From positions 62,001-126,000 of the forward strand of contig JAJDZX010000030.1 in the NCBI GenBank assembly GCA_022824395.1: a DNA stretch of 64,000 nt, in the 5' to 3' direction. Position 1 is the stretch's first letter. Each line of letters begins with the position of its first letter. Made by a program: the position numbers and the translations under genes. This document shows, piece after piece, positions 1-10,000 of this stretch. This DNA comes from Alphaproteobacteria bacterium. Lineage in GTDB: Bacteria; Pseudomonadota; Alphaproteobacteria; TMED109. The notes under the pieces are model-generated. The model searched no databases. It saw nothing but the letters and a program-made list of their open reading frames with translations, and was not told where the DNA came from.

Positions 1-933
1 GGTACCGCCGTCCTGCTGGCCGGCGACGCGTCGAACCGCCGGTACTTCCGCACGCCTGGCGGCGTGTTGATGGATGCTCCCCCCGATCTCGAGGACGTCC
101 GGCCATTCGTTCGCGTGGCGCGTCATCTGCGAGACCTCGGGCTGTCGGCTCCGGAGATTCTGGCCGAGGACGTGGATGACGGCTGGCTGCTGCTGGAGGA
201 TCTCGGCGACGACCTGTTTTCCCGCGTGCTCGCGACCGGAGCGGCCCCCGAGCCGCTCTACGAAATGGCGGTCGACGTGCTAGTGACGATCACGCGGCAT
301 CCGCCGCCGCAGTGGTTGGACGCCTACGACCTGCGGCCCCTGCTGGCCGAAGCCGACCTGTTTCTGGACTGGTACCTGCCGGCCGTCGGCGTCGAACCCG
401 ACCAGGAGCGCCGCGACACGTGGCGCGATGCATGGGCCGCCGTGCTGACCCCCCACCTCGATGTGTTGCCGGTCCTCGTGCTCCGAGACTGCCACGTGGA
501 CAACCTGCTGTGGCTCCGCGATCGACCGTCGCCGGCAAATGTCGGACTGATCGACTTCCAAGACGCGCTCGCGGGCCATCCCGCGTATGACCTTGCATCG
601 CTGCTCGACGATGTACGGAATCCTTTGCCATCGGGTCTCGTAGCCAGATTGTTGAAGCGGTTCCTTGCCGCAACGTCGCTGGAGCCGTCGGAATTTCGCG
701 CCGCGTTTGCTGCGCTCTCCGCCCAGCGGTCATCCAAGATCCTCGGCATCTTCACCCGCCTGGCCCGCAGGGACCAAAAGCCCCGCTACCTGACGTGGCT
801 GCCCGCTACCTGGAAGCTGCTGGAGCACCGCATCAGCGACGACGGTTTGCTTGCGGTCCGGGAGTGGTTCGACCGGCACGTTCCGGTCCCGCTTCGGCAA
901 TCGGACGCATTCAATGGCCTCGGCAATCCGTAG
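1..933 (+). CDS. amgK: AmgK, N-acetylmuramate/N-acetylglucosamine kinase (5' partial)
   Basis: Cytoplasmic anomeric sugar kinase that phosphorylates recycled MurNAc and GlcNAc at C1, the first step of the AmgK-MurU bypass to UDP-MurNAc. The reading frame is open from base 1 and codes upstream of the first possible start (GTG at 64): the first codons give a GDASNRRYFR segment typical of the N-lobe of this family, so the start lies outside the window. The aminoglycoside-phosphotransferase fold is shown by the catalytic loop LRDCHVDNLLW (about base 483) and the metal-binding IDFQDA (about base 550). murU follows after 36 bases on the same strand, the usual pairing. In related alphaproteobacteria tsaE precedes this gene; that part is not visible. 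The function is well supported by motif and partner. Confidence 0.9.
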   Translation, partial: GTAVLLAGDASNRRYFRTPGGVLMDAPPDLEDVRPFVRVARHLRDLGLSAPEILAEDVDDGWLLLEDLGDDLFSRVLATGAAPEPLYEMAVDVLVTITRHPPPQWLDAYDLRPLLAEADLFLDWYLPAVGVEPDQERRDTWRDAWAAVLTPHLDVLPVLVLRDCHVDNLLWLRDRPSPANVGLIDFQDALAGHPAYDLASLLDDVRNPLPSGLVARLLKRFLAATSLEPSEFRAAFAALSAQRSSKILGIFTRLARRDQKPRYLTWLPATWKLLEHRISDDGLLAVREWFDRHVPVPLRQSDAFNGLGNP

Positions 934-969
934 CCACGGCGCTCGCTTGCCACGCGCCCCGACCATCCC

Positions 970-1698
970 ATGAGGGCCATTCACACGGCCATGGTACTCG
1001 CCGCCGGACGCGGCGAGCGAATGCGGCCGCTCACCGACCGCGTTCCGAAGCCCCTGGTCCGGATTGCCGGCCGGTCCATGCTGGACCGGATGCTGGATGC
1101 GCTGGAACGTTTTGGCGTATCGAGCGCTGTCGTCAACGCAAGCCATCTCGGCTGGCAGGTCGAGCGAATGCTGGAACGGCGGACGCGGCCGCCCGTCCAC
1201 GTCAGCCTGGAAGACGAACGCCTGGAAACCGGAGGGGGGGTGCGGCGAGCCCTGCCCCATCTCGGACACGGCGCGTTTCTGGTCGCCAATGCCGACATCG
1301 TGTTGCCGCGCGCCGAGTATGCGTTTCGGTCGCTGGAGCAGCACTGGGATGGCCGGGCCATGGATGCGCTGCTGCTGGTAACGCCCCGGGATCGAGCAAC
1401 AGGCTATTCGGGCAACGGCGACTTCGACCTCCTCCCCCATCTCGCGGGCGCAGCGCCGCTCGTACGAACCGATTCCGATCGACAGCCCTACGTGTTCACA
1501 GGGCTTCAGATACTGTCGCAAACCCTGTTCAAAGACGCTCCGGACGGCCCTTTTTCCCTGGGCGCCCTGTACCGCCGTGCCCGCCTCGAGCAGCGCCTGT
1601 TCGGCATCGTGCACCATGGCGGTTGGTTTCACGTCGGGACCGTCCAGGCGGTGCAGGACACGGAACGGCTGCTCGCGACCAGAGAGGCAACAGTGTGA
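970..1698 (+). CDS. murU: MurU, N-acetylmuramate-1-phosphate uridylyltransferase
   Basis: Nucleotidyltransferase of 242 residues that converts MurNAc-1-phosphate and UTP to UDP-MurNAc, feeding recycled muropeptides back into peptidoglycan synthesis without the MurA/MurB route. The N-terminus has the signature loop LAAGRGERMRPLTD followed by PKPL, the nucleotide-binding motif of the glucose-1-phosphate thymidylyltransferase-like fold. A metal-binding NADIV segment lies near residue 99. The length fits short MurU proteins, which lack the C-terminal beta-helix of GlmU. It directly follows amgK, which supports this role over a general sugar-nucleotide enzyme. In relatives addB usually follows closely; here about 2.4 kb of other DNA intervenes. 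Confidence 0.9.
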   Translation: MRAIHTAMVLAAGRGERMRPLTDRVPKPLVRIAGRSMLDRMLDALERFGVSSAVVNASHLGWQVERMLERRTRPPVHVSLEDERLETGGGVRRALPHLGHGAFLVANADIVLPRAEYAFRSLEQHWDGRAMDALLLVTPRDRATGYSGNGDFDLLPHLAGAAPLVRTDSDRQPYVFTGLQILSQTLFKDAPDGPFSLGALYRRARLEQRLFGIVHHGGWFHVGTVQAVQDTERLLATREATV

Positions 1699-2002
1699 GC
1701 CGGCACCTGCCAAATCCACCGTCGGCCACATCGCTGCGAGACTCCATCCGGTGGTGGATGATCCACACGTCCGGTCGCGCGGGCGGCATCCCCATCACCA
1801 GCTCTCGCCCTGCCGCGGCGAGAAGTTCGACAAGCCGGTTCGGCTTCACGGGTCACTGGAGGCGGGAAGCCCGAACGGTCTTCAACGCGCAGCCGCACCA
1901 GTGCCCGACACCGGATGTTACGGGCTCCATCGTGATGAGACGCGCGACAGACGGACGCAAGGGCTCGACATGGCCAGGAAGGATGCGTCCATGGCGCACA
2001 GC
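1699..2002. other. Intergenic, murU to fic
   Basis: 304 bases between the convergent murU and fic genes. No reading frame looks like a protein. The only distinct structure is a 13-base palindrome at 1754-1766 (GTGGAT, one base, ATCCAC), without a T-run that would make it a clear terminator. Confidence 0.5.
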
Positions 2003-3490
2003 CTAAGCGGCCCCCGCTTCTTCGGGCAAATGCAACATCACGTCTTCACCTTCGGCAAATGCGCCGGTTTGCTCAAGCATCAATCGGGCATGTTCCAGGT
2101 CGCGCCAGTCGATCGCGTGCGTGTATGCCTGGGCGCGGTCCAGCATCCGAATGAGCGGTCTCGTATGGGCATTGTGTGAGATTGCCTTAAGGGCACCGAG
2201 ATAATCCGCGCGATACGCCGTCGGGATGATGAGGCGCTCTTGCCCGCCTGCAACCAGTTCGGCGTTCATCATGATCCGCGCTGCACGGCCGTTACCGTCT
2301 GCAAAGGGATGAACTTCGCTGACGATGAACATCATGAACACCGCCCTGTGGAACGGTTCACCAAGCGCCTGCAGGAATTCAAAGCCCTTCTCCAGCGTGC
2401 CGGCGACCAGTTCCGGCGCGACAAAGACTGTCTGACCCGCGCGGTTGGCCTTGGTCTTGAAAGCGCCTGGATTCGCGGCCGGCCGGCCGGCCATAAAGGT
2501 GGCATGGCGGCGGCGCAGCAGTGCGACGAACTCATCGAATTTGTCGGGCAGCAAGTTCATGTCCGCCGTATCGGAAACGATGCGGTAGGTGCCAAGAATG
2601 TCGTGCGCATCATCCGGGCGCTCCCGAGGGATCATGCCGCGAAAGACGATTTCTTCGGCCTCTTCAACGCTGAATTCGGTGCCTTCGATGAAATTGGAGA
2701 AATAGGCTTCAAAAAACGAGAGGGCGGCGCTCGCCGGTGCTGTCCGTTCAGGCACAGGTCTTCCTAACGGTACAGTGTCGCGCAGCGCGGCAAAGAGCGT
2801 TTCAAAGAGGCGAATGCGCTCAGGATCGAAGGGCCGTCCGGCAGCAAGGGCCTTGCCGGCGGCGCCCTCTGTCTCGGCTTCACGGGTTCCGAGCAAGGCG
2901 CCGATCAGCTCGTTCAGCTCTTCAAATCCTTTTTCCAACCCGAGCTGCGGGGCGATCCGACGCGCCTCATCACGGAGCTGGTTGAGCGCTTCCTCACCTT
3001 GATTGCGGATGAGGGTATCGAGCCGGTCTTCGATTTCCTGCCGGGATAGCGTGCGAGCGACCCGACCGTCACGCGCTCGTGAGGAACGCATGTTTTCGAG
3101 GTAGGCGCGCGCCGGTGAAGCAAGGCGTGCACCGCCGATAAAGGGCCTGTCACTTTCAAGCGGCGGCTGACCTTTGCGGGGCCGGAAAATAAGACCCGGT
3201 AAAACGGTATCGCGTTTCTTGTCCGAGATCAGGCAGACCGAGCCGTCTGGCGCAGGCCGGTTTTCGAGCGCTGTCCTGTCGGTAATCAGGGCATCGGGAT
3301 AGTAGGCCGTCACCAGGTAGTACCAATTGCGCAGCACCAGCCGTGCCGGCTCTTCATCCAGGTTGCGGGTATAGAGCCGGGAGCCGAGCTTTCGAAGCTG
3401 GCCGCGCGTGACCGCTCTGGATACGGCCTTGGAAATTTTCGCATCCGATACGAACACCTCGGGCATCGCGGCAACAGCGAGTCCGGGCAT
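2003..3490 (-). CDS. Fic-domain protein with AbiEi-like N-terminal domain
   Basis: Predicted AMP-transferase (or related NMP-transferase) of 495 residues that would modify a target hydroxyl. The Fic core motif HPFADGNGRAAR is at residues 394-405, with the catalytic His and anion-binding GNGR intact. The class II inhibitory helix SNFIEG is at 265-270, ahead of the core, so the enzyme is predicted to be self-inhibited by its glutamate. Residues 10-130 resemble the winged-helix/AbiEi-type antitoxin region (basic, with an RKLGSRLY turn). The start is supported by AGGAGG seven bases upstream of the ATG. There is no separate antitoxin gene next door. It sits between murU and addB, which are normally adjacent, so it is probably an acquired gene. 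The target is unknown; stress or defence roles are inference. Confidence 0.82.
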   Translation of the reverse strand: MPGLAVAAMPEVFVSDAKISKAVSRAVTRGQLRKLGSRLYTRNLDEEPARLVLRNWYYLVTAYYPDALITDRTALENRPAPDGSVCLISDKKRDTVLPGLIFRPRKGQPPLESDRPFIGGARLASPARAYLENMRSSRARDGRVARTLSRQEIEDRLDTLIRNQGEEALNQLRDEARRIAPQLGLEKGFEELNELIGALLGTREAETEGAAGKALAAGRPFDPERIRLFETLFAALRDTVPLGRPVPERTAPASAALSFFEAYFSNFIEGTEFSVEEAEEIVFRGMIPRERPDDAHDILGTYRIVSDTADMNLLPDKFDEFVALLRRRHATFMAGRPAANPGAFKTKANRAGQTVFVAPELVAGTLEKGFEFLQALGEPFHRAVFMMFIVSEVHPFADGNGRAARIMMNAELVAGGQERLIIPTAYRADYLGALKAISHNAHTRPLIRMLDRAQAYTHAIDWRDLEHARLMLEQTGAFAEGEDVMLHLPEEAGAA

Positions 3491-3539
3491 TTGACATCCT
3501 CCTAAATTACACCTTACGGAATTTCCGGGTGTTAAGACA

Positions 3540-3558
3540 CGACAAATGAGAGTTGTCG
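3540..3558. promoter_or_regulatory. Inverted repeat upstream of fic
   Basis: Six-base arms CGACAA and TTGTCG around a 7-base spacer, in AT-rich DNA 50-68 bases upstream of the fic start. The position fits an operator or promoter region, possibly bound by the protein's own winged-helix domain; that link is inference. Confidence 0.3.
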
Positions 3559-3634
3559 GTATTTAGTATACAGATTGGTAAGTTTTTGGGATATAGTGAC
3601 AATCCTTGTGGCCAAACGCACGACTTTCTGGAAC

Positions 3635-4022
3635 TTAAGAAAGAGAAAGCCGAAAGAAACGGGGATTAACACGCATGAGCCAGAACACAAATGGCTCCTT
3701 GCACTCCAGCCCTCTAGCATCTGTTGCGAGAGCGGCTGCGGCCAATTTTACCGCCTCGGCTTCCTTCTCCACTGCGCTTGCGGTCAGTTTCTCCGTCCTC
3801 GTCTTTCTGACGATCCCGCTCTGGGCGTGCAGCTCACACCGTACAAAGCACTTCGGCCCGGACCGCAACATGTGCACACCGCCGTCCCAGAACGCTGGAT
3901 CACGGACAGCGTAGGGCAGGCGGCGGGGGCCGGAGACGACCCACCCGGGCTGGCGTGAGACGGGCAGCGGACATTGTGTTATTCCTCGACCGACGTCGGC
4001 AGTCGGGGAAGTGCAATGCGGT
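3635..4022 (-). pseudogene. Possible decayed coding region of unknown function
   Basis: One minus-strand frame is open for about 129 codons and has protein-like composition, for example RDPAFWDGG and GPKCFVRCELHAQSG near the front and an alternating Ala/Lys/Glu helix (EKEAEAVKLAAAALA) after it. No ATG, GTG or TTG begins the frame at its upstream end; the first usable start is an internal GTG at 3877. It therefore looks like a gene that has lost its 5' end. I do not recognise the family. It could also be a chance open frame, since other frames here are open too. Confidence 0.25.
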
Positions 4023-4049
4023 CAATTGCACCCGGGGAAGTCGAATGCG
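4004..4049. repeat. Imperfect direct repeat upstream of addB
   Basis: Two 17-base copies of CGGGGAAGT-NN-AATGCG at 4004-4020 and 4033-4049 differ only in the two central bases. An inverted repeat (GTGCAAT at 4011-4017, ATTGCAC at 4025-4031) overlaps them, and a 10-base palindrome CCGACGTCGG lies just before at 3990-3999. The block is 26 bases from the addB start and could be an operator or the scar of an insertion. Confidence 0.35.
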
Positions 4050-4074
4050 AGCAACTAATCGCAATTAACGCAGC

Positions 4075-7071
4075 ATGTTAGAACCCGCGGCGCAGCCGCT
4101 GGTGTGGACGATTCCCGCCGGGCTGCCGTTCGCCCGGCGCCTGGCAAGTGAACTGCTGCGGCGTGCCCATCCGTCAACCGACCTGGCCGACACGACGATC
4201 CTGGTACCGACCAACCGCGCGGCCCGGACCCTGTCGCGCGCCTTTATCTCGGCGGCGCATCCTCGGGCGCTCCTGCTCCCCCGGATCACGCCGCTGGGGG
4301 AGGTCGGCGAAGAGGAACTCGGCCTTGACTGGGACGACGACGGGGGGCCCGGGCCGTCGATGGCCGAGCTGCGGCCGGCCATCGGACCCGTGCACCGCAA
4401 GCTGCTCCTGACCCGGCTGGTCGCCAGCATGCGCCGCGAGCGCGCGGGCGGCGCGCTCGCGGAGGCGGCGCGCCTCGCCAGCGAGCTCAGTACCCTGCTG
4501 GACGCGCTGCAAAACCAGGACGTGCCGCTGGCCGACCTCGAAACCCTGGTGGACGAGGACTTGGCCAAACACTGGCAGGAGACGCTCCAGTTTCTCGAGA
4601 TCCTCCGCGATCACTGGCCCCGTATCCTGGCCGAGGCTGGATACATGGATCCCGTTGCCCGGCGCACCTGGCTGCTGCGGCACCAGGCCGCATTGTGGGA
4701 ACATTCTCCGCCGCGCAGCCCCGTGATCGTGGCCGGTTCAACGGGTTCGATTCCGGCCGCCCGAGCCCTCATCTCGACCGTGGCCAAGCTGCCCCGCGGC
4801 GAAGTCGTCCTCGCTGGCCTTGATCGCACGGTCGACGCGGAATCGTGGGAGACGCTCAGCGAATCCCACCCCCAGTTCGGCCTGAAAAAGCTGCTGGAGA
4901 CGCTTGGCTCGGATCGCGCGCAGGTTCGCGACTGGCCCGGGTCCGAACCGACTCCGAAAGCGGCCGCCCGGACCCGGCTGCTGGCAGAAGTGATGCGGCC
5001 AGCCGCGACGTCGCACCGGTGGCCGGAGACGGTGCCGCGGACCGACGTCGACGCGGGACTCGACGGCCTGCAGGTCATTGAAGCCCGCGATTCGGTCGAA
5101 GAGGCCGGCGCCATCGCGGTCCTGATGCGCGAAGCGCTTGAAACGCCCGGCAAGACCGCGGCCCTCGTCACCAGCGACCGGGAGCTCGCCAGCCGGGTGC
5201 GAACCACGCTCCGGCGCTGGAATGTCGAAGTCGACGACTCGGGCGGTGAACCGCTGGGCAAAACGTCTGCCGCCGTGCTGTTTCGCCTCGCGATCGGGGC
5301 GGCCGCCAGTAACGGCCGGCCCCTCGACCTCCTGGCGCTGCTCAAGCATCCGCGGGCGACCGGGGGCGACAGCCGACCTGCATTCATTGCGAAAGTCAGG
5401 GCGTTCGAACACCACGTCGTCCGCCGGGTCTTCGCGTGGCACGAACTTCCGGATGTCGAGGCGGAGCTGCGCAGGCAGGTCGAGCGGCGGCCCCGGCTGG
5501 CCGGCCTTGAACGGTGGTTCGGAGAGTTCCGGGAACGCATCGCACCGTTACGAAAGGCCCTGGCCACCACCACCGACGCCGGCGCCATCGTGGCGGCGCA
5601 CCGGGCCTTCACCGAATGGCTGGCGACCCCGGCCAACGGTGGCACGGATGGGCTCTACGCGGATCATACCGGCGAGCGATTTCAAAGGTTCGTGCGCGAA
5701 TTCGAAGCGGCGGCCGAGCCCCTCGGGTCGATCCCGGGCGGCGAGTATCCCGCCCTGTTCGACGAGGCGCTCTCCGGCATCGCCATCTATCCGCGCATCG
5801 GCACCCATCCCCGCCTGAGCATCCTGAGCCCCCTGGAAGCGCGCCTCGTCAGTGCCGACCGGGTCATCGCCGGCGGGCTTGTCGAGGGCAGCTGGCCGCG
5901 GCGGGCAACACCCAATCCCTGGCTCAGCCGCACCATGCAAACGGCGCTTGGCCTTCTGACGGACGCTCACCGCGCGGGCATGGGTGCCCATGACTTCGTC
6001 GACGCGGCAAGCGTGCCGGAAGCCTTCCTGTGCTTCGCCAGCAAGACGCGTGGCAATCCGACGATTCGCTCGCGGTGGCTCACGCGTCTCAACACGGTGC
6101 TCCGTTCGGCCGACCGGATCCCGTCTGTGCCGCCGGCGATCGGTCTGTGGCAGCAGCTGACCGCTCCACCCGCCTATAGGCCGCGACCGCGGCCCCAATT
6201 CGCGCCGCCACTCTCGGTCCGGCCACGCCGTCTGTCGGTGACGCAGGTGCGGACCTTTCTGAAGGAGCCCTACGCGACCTACGCGCGCCATGTGCTCGGG
6301 TTGCGGGCGCTCGACCGGCCCGGCCGCCGACCCGGACTGGCCGAATTCGGCAATGCAGTGCACGAAGTCCTGGAGAGATTCACGCAGGAACACGGGGGAT
6401 CAAACCTGCCTGATGACGCGGCAGCGCAACTCCATGCGCTCGGGACGGAGGTGCTCGCGCGGTTCCAACCTGCGGACCGCCAGGACGAGCAATGGTGGGA
6501 GCGCTTCACCTGGGCGCACCGGCTCGATGCCATCGTGAAGTGGTTTCTCCTTCAGGAGTACCGTCAGAGGAAAAAAGTTGATGCCGTCTGGGGAGAAACC
6601 TCAGGCGAGTACACGTTCGGCAATCCCCCCTTCACGCTCGTCGCCCGCGCCGACCGGATTGAAGTGGATCGCACCGACCGCTCGATGACGATCATCGACT
6701 ACAAGACCGGACTGGTCCCGAAGAAGAAGGATGTTGCCAGCGGCGTCGAGCCCCAGCTCCCGCTCGCCGGCGTGATTGCCGAAGCCGGCGGATTTCCCGA
6801 CCTTCCGGCCGAGGGGACCGTCGGACGGCTGGTCTACTGGAAGCTCACCGGGCGCCGGGATGGCGGCGAATACGGACCGGCGCTCGCACCAGCGGAGACG
6901 TCGGCTGCGTTGGCCGTGTCACTCGGCCGGCTCAAGGCGCTGATCCGTGCGTTCGAAGACCCGGCAACCGCCTATACCGCCACGCACGATCCGGAACCGT
7001 ACTCCGATTACGCAGCCCTGGCCCGCACCCATGAATGGACCTTGGCGGGCCTCAGGGATCCCGACGAGTGA
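4075..7071 (+). CDS. addB: AddB, helicase-nuclease subunit for double-strand break repair
   Basis: 998-residue subunit of the AddAB complex, which resects broken DNA ends and loads RecA. It is the alphaproteobacterial type of AddB: an inactive UvrD-like fold in the first two thirds and a RecB-type PD-(D/E)XK nuclease at the C-terminus, with IDYKTG at residues 874-879 carrying the catalytic Asp875 and Lys877. The cysteines that hold the iron-sulphur cluster in Bacillus AddB are not seen: the position before the nuclease domain reads FLKEPYATYA, with Glu in place of Cys. The start ATG lacks a strong ribosome-binding site. The stop overlaps the addA start by four bases, showing translational coupling. 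Confidence 0.93.
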   Translation: MLEPAAQPLVWTIPAGLPFARRLASELLRRAHPSTDLADTTILVPTNRAARTLSRAFISAAHPRALLLPRITPLGEVGEEELGLDWDDDGGPGPSMAELRPAIGPVHRKLLLTRLVASMRRERAGGALAEAARLASELSTLLDALQNQDVPLADLETLVDEDLAKHWQETLQFLEILRDHWPRILAEAGYMDPVARRTWLLRHQAALWEHSPPRSPVIVAGSTGSIPAARALISTVAKLPRGEVVLAGLDRTVDAESWETLSESHPQFGLKKLLETLGSDRAQVRDWPGSEPTPKAAARTRLLAEVMRPAATSHRWPETVPRTDVDAGLDGLQVIEARDSVEEAGAIAVLMREALETPGKTAALVTSDRELASRVRTTLRRWNVEVDDSGGEPLGKTSAAVLFRLAIGAAASNGRPLDLLALLKHPRATGGDSRPAFIAKVRAFEHHVVRRVFAWHELPDVEAELRRQVERRPRLAGLERWFGEFRERIAPLRKALATTTDAGAIVAAHRAFTEWLATPANGGTDGLYADHTGERFQRFVREFEAAAEPLGSIPGGEYPALFDEALSGIAIYPRIGTHPRLSILSPLEARLVSADRVIAGGLVEGSWPRRATPNPWLSRTMQTALGLLTDAHRAGMGAHDFVDAASVPEAFLCFASKTRGNPTIRSRWLTRLNTVLRSADRIPSVPPAIGLWQQLTAPPAYRPRPRPQFAPPLSVRPRRLSVTQVRTFLKEPYATYARHVLGLRALDRPGRRPGLAEFGNAVHEVLERFTQEHGGSNLPDDAAAQLHALGTEVLARFQPADRQDEQWWERFTWAHRLDAIVKWFLLQEYRQRKKVDAVWGETSGEYTFGNPPFTLVARADRIEVDRTDRSMTIIDYKTGLVPKKKDVASGVEPQLPLAGVIAEAGGFPDLPAEGTVGRLVYWKLTGRRDGGEYGPALAPAETSAALAVSLGRLKALIRAFEDPATAYTATHDPEPYSDYAALARTHEWTLAGLRDPDE

Positions 7072-10000
7072 CCGACGCTTCGACCGAGGCGCGCCGCCGC
7101 CAGCGGGAGGCCGCGGACCCCGACATTTCGGCCTGGGTGTCGGCCAACGCCGGTACCGGGAAGACCAAGGTCCTGACCGATCGGTTCCTACGTCTGCTGC
7201 TGAACGGCGTACCGCCGGAACACATCGTCGCCATCACCTTCACGAGGGCGGCAGCAGCCGAGATGGAAAACCGGCTGTTCGCAGAACTGACCAAGTGGGC
7301 GGCAGACGATGACGCCGCCATCAGAAGCAGGATCAAGGACTTGGTGGGTCACGCGCCAGGGGACCTGCAAGCCTCTGCCGAGGTTGCCCGCAGACTGCTC
7401 GTCGAGGTGCTCGAGTGCCCGGGGGGCATCCGGATCCAGACCATCCATGCCTTCTGCCAGTCCCTGCTGGCGAGTTTCCCGCTGGAGGCGGGGCTCGCAC
7501 CTCATTTCCGTGCTCTCGATGAAATCGAGGCAGCTGCGCTTCGCATGGAAGCCCGCACCAGCATGCTCCAGGCGGCCGGCCAGCAGGGCGGTGCGCTGGC
7601 GGAGGCCTTTCGGACTGTCGCCCGCACGCTTGCGGAAAGACAGATCGGTGAGGTCCTCAACGACTTCTCCTCGCGGCGCAAACCCTTTCACGAAATCGTG
7701 AATCGAAGCGGCGGCATCGACGCGTACGTGGCACGGATCGCCGCCAGGCTGGACCTCGATCCGACCGACACCGAAGCAGGTGTCATCCGCCGTGCGTGGC
7801 TTCGGACGGAACCCGGCAACGCCGGGAGTGCGGCGCGGCAGGCACTCGACGTTCTCGCCAGCGAAGCCGACCCGAAGACCTCGCTGGTCAAAGCAGCGGA
7901 TGCCCTCGAGGCGTGGATCGACGCGCCGGACAACGACGACGCCCGACTCGATTGCTGGAGCAGCTGGCGCGATGTGTTCGTTACCCAGAAAGGAACGCCC
8001 CGCCAGCGCCTTCCATGGTCGTCCCTTGGCGGCCCGGACACGGTCAGGTTTCTGGAGGCCGAATGCGGCGCGGTGCAGGAGGACATTGAAACGCTGAAGG
8101 CGATCCGCACGTTCAGCCTCAGTTCCGCCGTTGCGCGCCTGGCGGAGGAAGAACGGCGACGTTACGAACGCCTGAAGCGAAACCTGGTCGCCGTCGACTA
8201 CGACGACCTCCTGGTCCGCGCGGCCGACCTGCTCACCAAGCAGTCCGCCAGCGACTGGATCCTCTACAAGCTGGACGGCGGTGTGAGTCACATCCTGGTC
8301 GACGAGGCTCAGGACACCGCACCGTCCCAATGGCAGGTGATTTCAGCCGTTGCCGAGGATTTCTTCAGCGGCGTGAGCGCGGCCCAGGAAGCGCGACGCA
8401 CCATCTTCGCTGTGGGCGACCCCAAGCAATCGATCTATCGCTTCCAAGGGGCGGACCCCGACGGTTTCGCCAGGAAGAGCCGCCAGTTCGAGGAACGGGT
8501 CTCCGGCGCAAGACTGCCCTGGAAGTCCGTCCAGCTTGATCTTTCGTTCCGGTCCGCACCGGCGCTGCTCAAGGCGGTCGACCAATTCTGGAACACGGAA
8601 CGGGAGGAACCTCGTGACGGCGAACAGACGACGCACACCGCCCAGCGCGCCGGCGCGCATGGCCGGATCGAAGTGTGGCCGCCCGTGGAGCCCGAAGCGG
8701 GCGACGAGCGCCCGAATGCCCACGTCCGCCGGCTCGCCCGCCTCATGGCCGAACGAATCAAGACACTCATCTACCCGAGTGACGGCACCCCGTCCAAGTA
8801 CGGTCCAGGCGACATCATGGTGCTGGTGCGTCAGCGGCTGCCGCTGATGCCCTTCGTCGTCCGCACACTCCGCGAGGCCGGTATTCCCGTCGCGGGTGTC
8901 GACCGAATGCGCCTGATCGACCAGCCCCCGGTGATCGACCTGATCGAACTTGCGCGCTTCCTGCTGCATCCGCACGATGACCTGGCCCTCGCCAACGTGC
9001 TCAAGGGGCCCCTCGCCGGACTGGACCAGGGCCTGGGAGAGGACCAGCTCTTCGCGCTCGCGCACGATCGTGATGCGAAGAGCCTCTGGGACAGCCTCCG
9101 CGAACATGCGGACGGGGACGCAGCGTACCGCACGGCCTACGACCGGCTCCGGGCGCTCACCGCGAAGGCGGCCAGCGAGACACCGTTCGACTTGTTCTCA
9201 TTCGCCCTCGACGGCGAGCAGGGATCGCGCACCGCCTTGCTCGCGCGCCTCGGGCCCGATGCAGCGGATGCCATCGAGGAGTTCCTGTTCCAGGCCCTCG
9301 AATTTGGCCGTCGCGAGATCCCTTCGCTTGAACGCTTCACCAACTGGATCGAGGGCGAGAGCCTTGAGGTCAAGCGCGACATGGAACTGACGAGCGGCAG
9401 CGTCCGGATCATGACCGTACATGCCGCCAAGGGACTCGAGGCGCCCGTCGTGTTCATTGCCGAGCGTGAGGGCAAACCGCGCCTGCGTTCCTCCATCGTC
9501 TGGGACCCCGACGACACCGCCATCTTCAAGCTGCCCGAAGGGGAGCGGCCGGACGTCGTGACCGAGTTGCAGCAGGAATTCGCCGAGGAAGAGCAGCGGG
9601 AATATGAACGTCTGCTGTACGTCGCCATGACGCGAGCCAAGGACCGGATCGTCGTCGCGTCGTGGCAAATGCGGCCCACGAAGGAGCCGGGATCCTGGTG
9701 GTCGAACCTCGTACGGAGCGCGCTGATCAACAATGCAGATTTCGATGTATCTACCGACCCCACGTTTCCGATCGTCGACCAGGGGGAGACCCCGGCCTAC
9801 GTCTTCGAGGAGAACGTGACGGGCTCGGGCGGGGAACCGAAGCCAGCTCCATCCGCTTCCGCCGAGCGACCCGATCTCCCGACATGGCTCGAAACACTCG
9901 CCCCGTCGGAGCGCGCGCCGCGACTGGCGCGCCGCGCCGCTCCCAACGTTGACGACGACAGCAAGGCCATGGCCCTCGCGCGCGGAACGCTGGCGCACCA

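Noticed and set aside
3675-3914. Plus-strand 79-codon frame with a hydrophobic stretch
   Set aside because: Looks like a signal peptide by chance; it has no ribosome-binding site and the opposite strand has a longer, more protein-like frame.
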